From: Desulfuromusa sp.
GTDB taxonomy: Bacteria > Desulfobacterota > Desulfuromonadia > Desulfuromonadales > Geopsychrobacteraceae
Reading direction: 5' to 3'
Assembly: GCA_016744675.1 (NCBI GenBank)
Contig: JADGDX010000001.1
Span: forward strand, 1 to 64,000
DNA length: 64,000 nt
The notes below the pieces were generated by a model that saw only the letters and a list, made by a program, of their open reading frames with translations, had not been told where the DNA came from and searched no databases. This document shows, piece after piece, positions 62,887 to 64,000 of the stretch; position 1 is the stretch's first letter, and each line of letters starts with the position of its first letter. The position numbers and the translations under genes were made by a program.

Positions 62887-64000
62887 ATGTCAGCTCCAGC
62901 AAAAATTGGGGTATTTGTTGTCAGTTTGCTGGTTGTTCTTGCTGTTGCGCTGACGGTTCTCGTCAAAACACAAGTGACACCTGAAAAGGTCAGAAATAAA
63001 CTTCTCCCATTGATTGAAGAATCATTAGGGCGTGATGTTGATTTTGGAACTGTCTCTATCGGTGTTTTTTCGGGGATTTCTGTTGCTGATTTAAAGGTCA
63101 TGCAAAAGGGTGATGATAGTCATTTTTTCTCCGTTAAGCTGGCTGAATTAAGTTACCAACTTTGGCCGTTATTGACTGGTAAGGTTGTTATTGATCAGGT
63201 TTTACTTGATCAACCTAAAATCCACCTGACGCGTTTGTCTGACGGACAATTTAATATCAGTGATTTGCTTCCTGAAGTGACAGCTAACAAATCGTCTAAT
63301 CCTAGTCATAAAGTTGAGAAGTCTTCTTCCTCAACAGTCTTCAGCCTCCTCGTCAAAGAAGTTAATCTTAAATCTGGTGAGTTACACTATGTTGATAAGT
63401 ATAAGAACGCTAAGACCCCTTTTCGCTACTCTCTGGATGATTTCAACTTTAAGGCAAGGCAAATAACATTTGAAGAACCATTTCCAGTCGATCTTTCAGC
63501 GGTTGTGAATGGTTCTCATATCGATATTTCTGGCGAATATGATCTGTTGCACAAAAGTGGAGACCTGGTTGTTCATCTGGCTCCACTTGATCTTGTTCAG
63601 TTTGCGCCATATTATCGCGATAGTCTTCCGGGCAAGGTTGGTTCCGGTCGTTTAGGTCTTACTTTAGAGGTCAATGCGAGTCCTGAGGGGATTTCATCAA
63701 AAGGGAAGGTTTCTCTTGAAGGAATTGACTTGGTTTTGGATCAATACCCTGATGCTGGCTTAGATAACGCTCAGCTTGGTGTCGATTATGCTGTTACTTA
63801 CTCTGTCGAAAAAGAACTCCTTGAGGTCTCAACACTGCTGCTCAGTTTTAACAAACTGAACTTTGGTGCAGAAGGGGAATTTGACCTGTCTGACCCAGAT
63901 CCATACCTTGTTTTTAAGATTCTGTTAAAAGATCTCGATTTGCGCGATGTGATGCAAAACCTTCCTGAGGGAGTTTCTCGAGATCTTCAAAAATATAGTT
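62887..64000 (+). CDS. AsmA-family protein, 3' end outside the window
   Basis: Open frame from ATG 62887 to the window end (371 codons, no stop). GGGAG lies five bases upstream. An N-terminal membrane anchor (about 7-26, VFVVSLLVVLAVALTVLVKT) is followed by a domain of AsmA type: EESLGRDVDFGTVSIGVFSG, VVIDQVLLDQPKIHL, and repeating beta-strand segments. AsmA-like proteins span the periplasm and are linked to phospholipid transport between membranes, which fits a diderm. Too long to have been closed within the window. Confidence 0.85.
   Translation, partial: MSAPAKIGVFVVSLLVVLAVALTVLVKTQVTPEKVRNKLLPLIEESLGRDVDFGTVSIGVFSGISVADLKVMQKGDDSHFFSVKLAELSYQLWPLLTGKVVIDQVLLDQPKIHLTRLSDGQFNISDLLPEVTANKSSNPSHKVEKSSSSTVFSLLVKEVNLKSGELHYVDKYKNAKTPFRYSLDDFNFKARQITFEEPFPVDLSAVVNGSHIDISGEYDLLHKSGDLVVHLAPLDLVQFAPYYRDSLPGKVGSGRLGLTLEVNASPEGISSKGKVSLEGIDLVLDQYPDAGLDNAQLGVDYAVTYSVEKELLEVSTLLLSFNKLNFGAEGEFDLSDPDPYLVFKILLKDLDLRDVMQNLPEGVSRDLQKYS

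Noticed and set aside
62690..62953. Plus-strand frame of 87 codons
   Set aside because: It overlaps the AsmA gene start in another frame, has no Shine-Dalgarno sequence and no family match.
1..64000. CRISPR arrays, tRNA, rRNA, riboswitches, prophage or insertion sequences
   Set aside because: Intergenic gaps are short; none shows regular repeats, cloverleaf arms or known riboswitch cores by eye, and no transposase, integrase or phage gene was recognised.

Overview
The window is 64 kb of ordinary, densely packed bacterial chromosome. Gene content and order point to a member of the Desulfuromonadia (the Geobacter/Desulfuromonas/Pelobacter side of the former Deltaproteobacteria). The clues are an accB-accC-mqnA run (menaquinone by the futalosine route), a gmk-rpoZ-RelA/SpoT cluster, a DHH-CBS-nucleotidyltransferase fusion of the A-adding tRNA enzyme type, an scpA-scpB-rluB cluster, mutL-miaA-hfq, and a paired helicase/nuclease of the AddAB kind. 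The DNA looks moderately AT-rich (not computed). Genus assignment is an inference. No insertion sequence, prophage, CRISPR array, tRNA or rRNA was recognised.

Layout. 1-8.3 kb: a truncated M24 peptidase, accB, accC, mqnA, yicC, gmk, rpoZ, a RelA/SpoT homologue and ridA, all on +. 8.35-10.8 kb: rpmB, a DUF523 gene, purN and purM on -. 11-18.8 kb: rimI, pyrK-pyrD, the DHH-CBS-nucleotidyltransferase fusion, an M50 protease, scpA-scpB and rluB. 19-22.1 kb: a TPR protein and an ExeA-like ATPase. 22.2-30.8 kb: mutL, miaA, hfq, a DUF512 radical SAM protein, a LOG-like protein, a DHH phosphoesterase, an exported amidase, rph and rdgB. 30.9-33.9 kb: a MocR-type regulator divergent from a DUF2917 gene, then a beta-hydroxyacid dehydrogenase. 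34-38.7 kb: ndk, rlmN, mtnP, a PfkB kinase, an unknown protein and a TPR lipoprotein. 38.9-46.4 kb: a signalling trio (receiver, UspA, receiver-histidine kinase), a flavoprotein, a YhaM-like exonuclease, a metallo-beta-lactamase-fold protein, coaBC and a DUF4126 membrane protein. 46.4-50.4 kb: a secreted zinc phospholipase C-like protein, family-4 uracil-DNA glycosylase, two small proteins, a sigma-54-type promoter with an alpha/beta-hydrolase-fold protein, and an aromatic-rich lipoprotein. 50.5-62 kb: sbcD-sbcC, a Cache-HAMP receptor stub, and the AddB-like and AddA-like pair. 62-64 kb: a degenerate RimB-like protein and the start of an AsmA-family gene that leaves the window.

How it works together. 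Most genes serve housekeeping tasks: fatty-acid, purine, pyrimidine, CoA and menaquinone synthesis, RNA maturation (yicC, rph, rlmN, miaA, rluB, tRNA 3' end), nucleotide-pool control (gmk, ndk, rdgB, mtnP) and DNA repair (mutL, uracil-DNA glycosylase, SbcCD, AddAB-like).

The most interesting signals are enzyme-fold proteins whose catalytic residues look lost but whose reading frames are intact: a RelA/SpoT homologue in the spoT position with a wrecked ppGpp-hydrolase site, an alpha/beta-hydrolase with Gly in place of the nucleophile, and a RimB-like protein without the Asp-Thr-Gly motif. The hydrolase sits behind what looks like a sigma-54 promoter with an upstream cluster of TTTGCAAA-type palindromes. 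A near-identical direct repeat in the MocR/DUF2917 intergenic region and an 11-bp inverted repeat over the -10 box of the M50 protease gene are the other regulatory signals worth testing.
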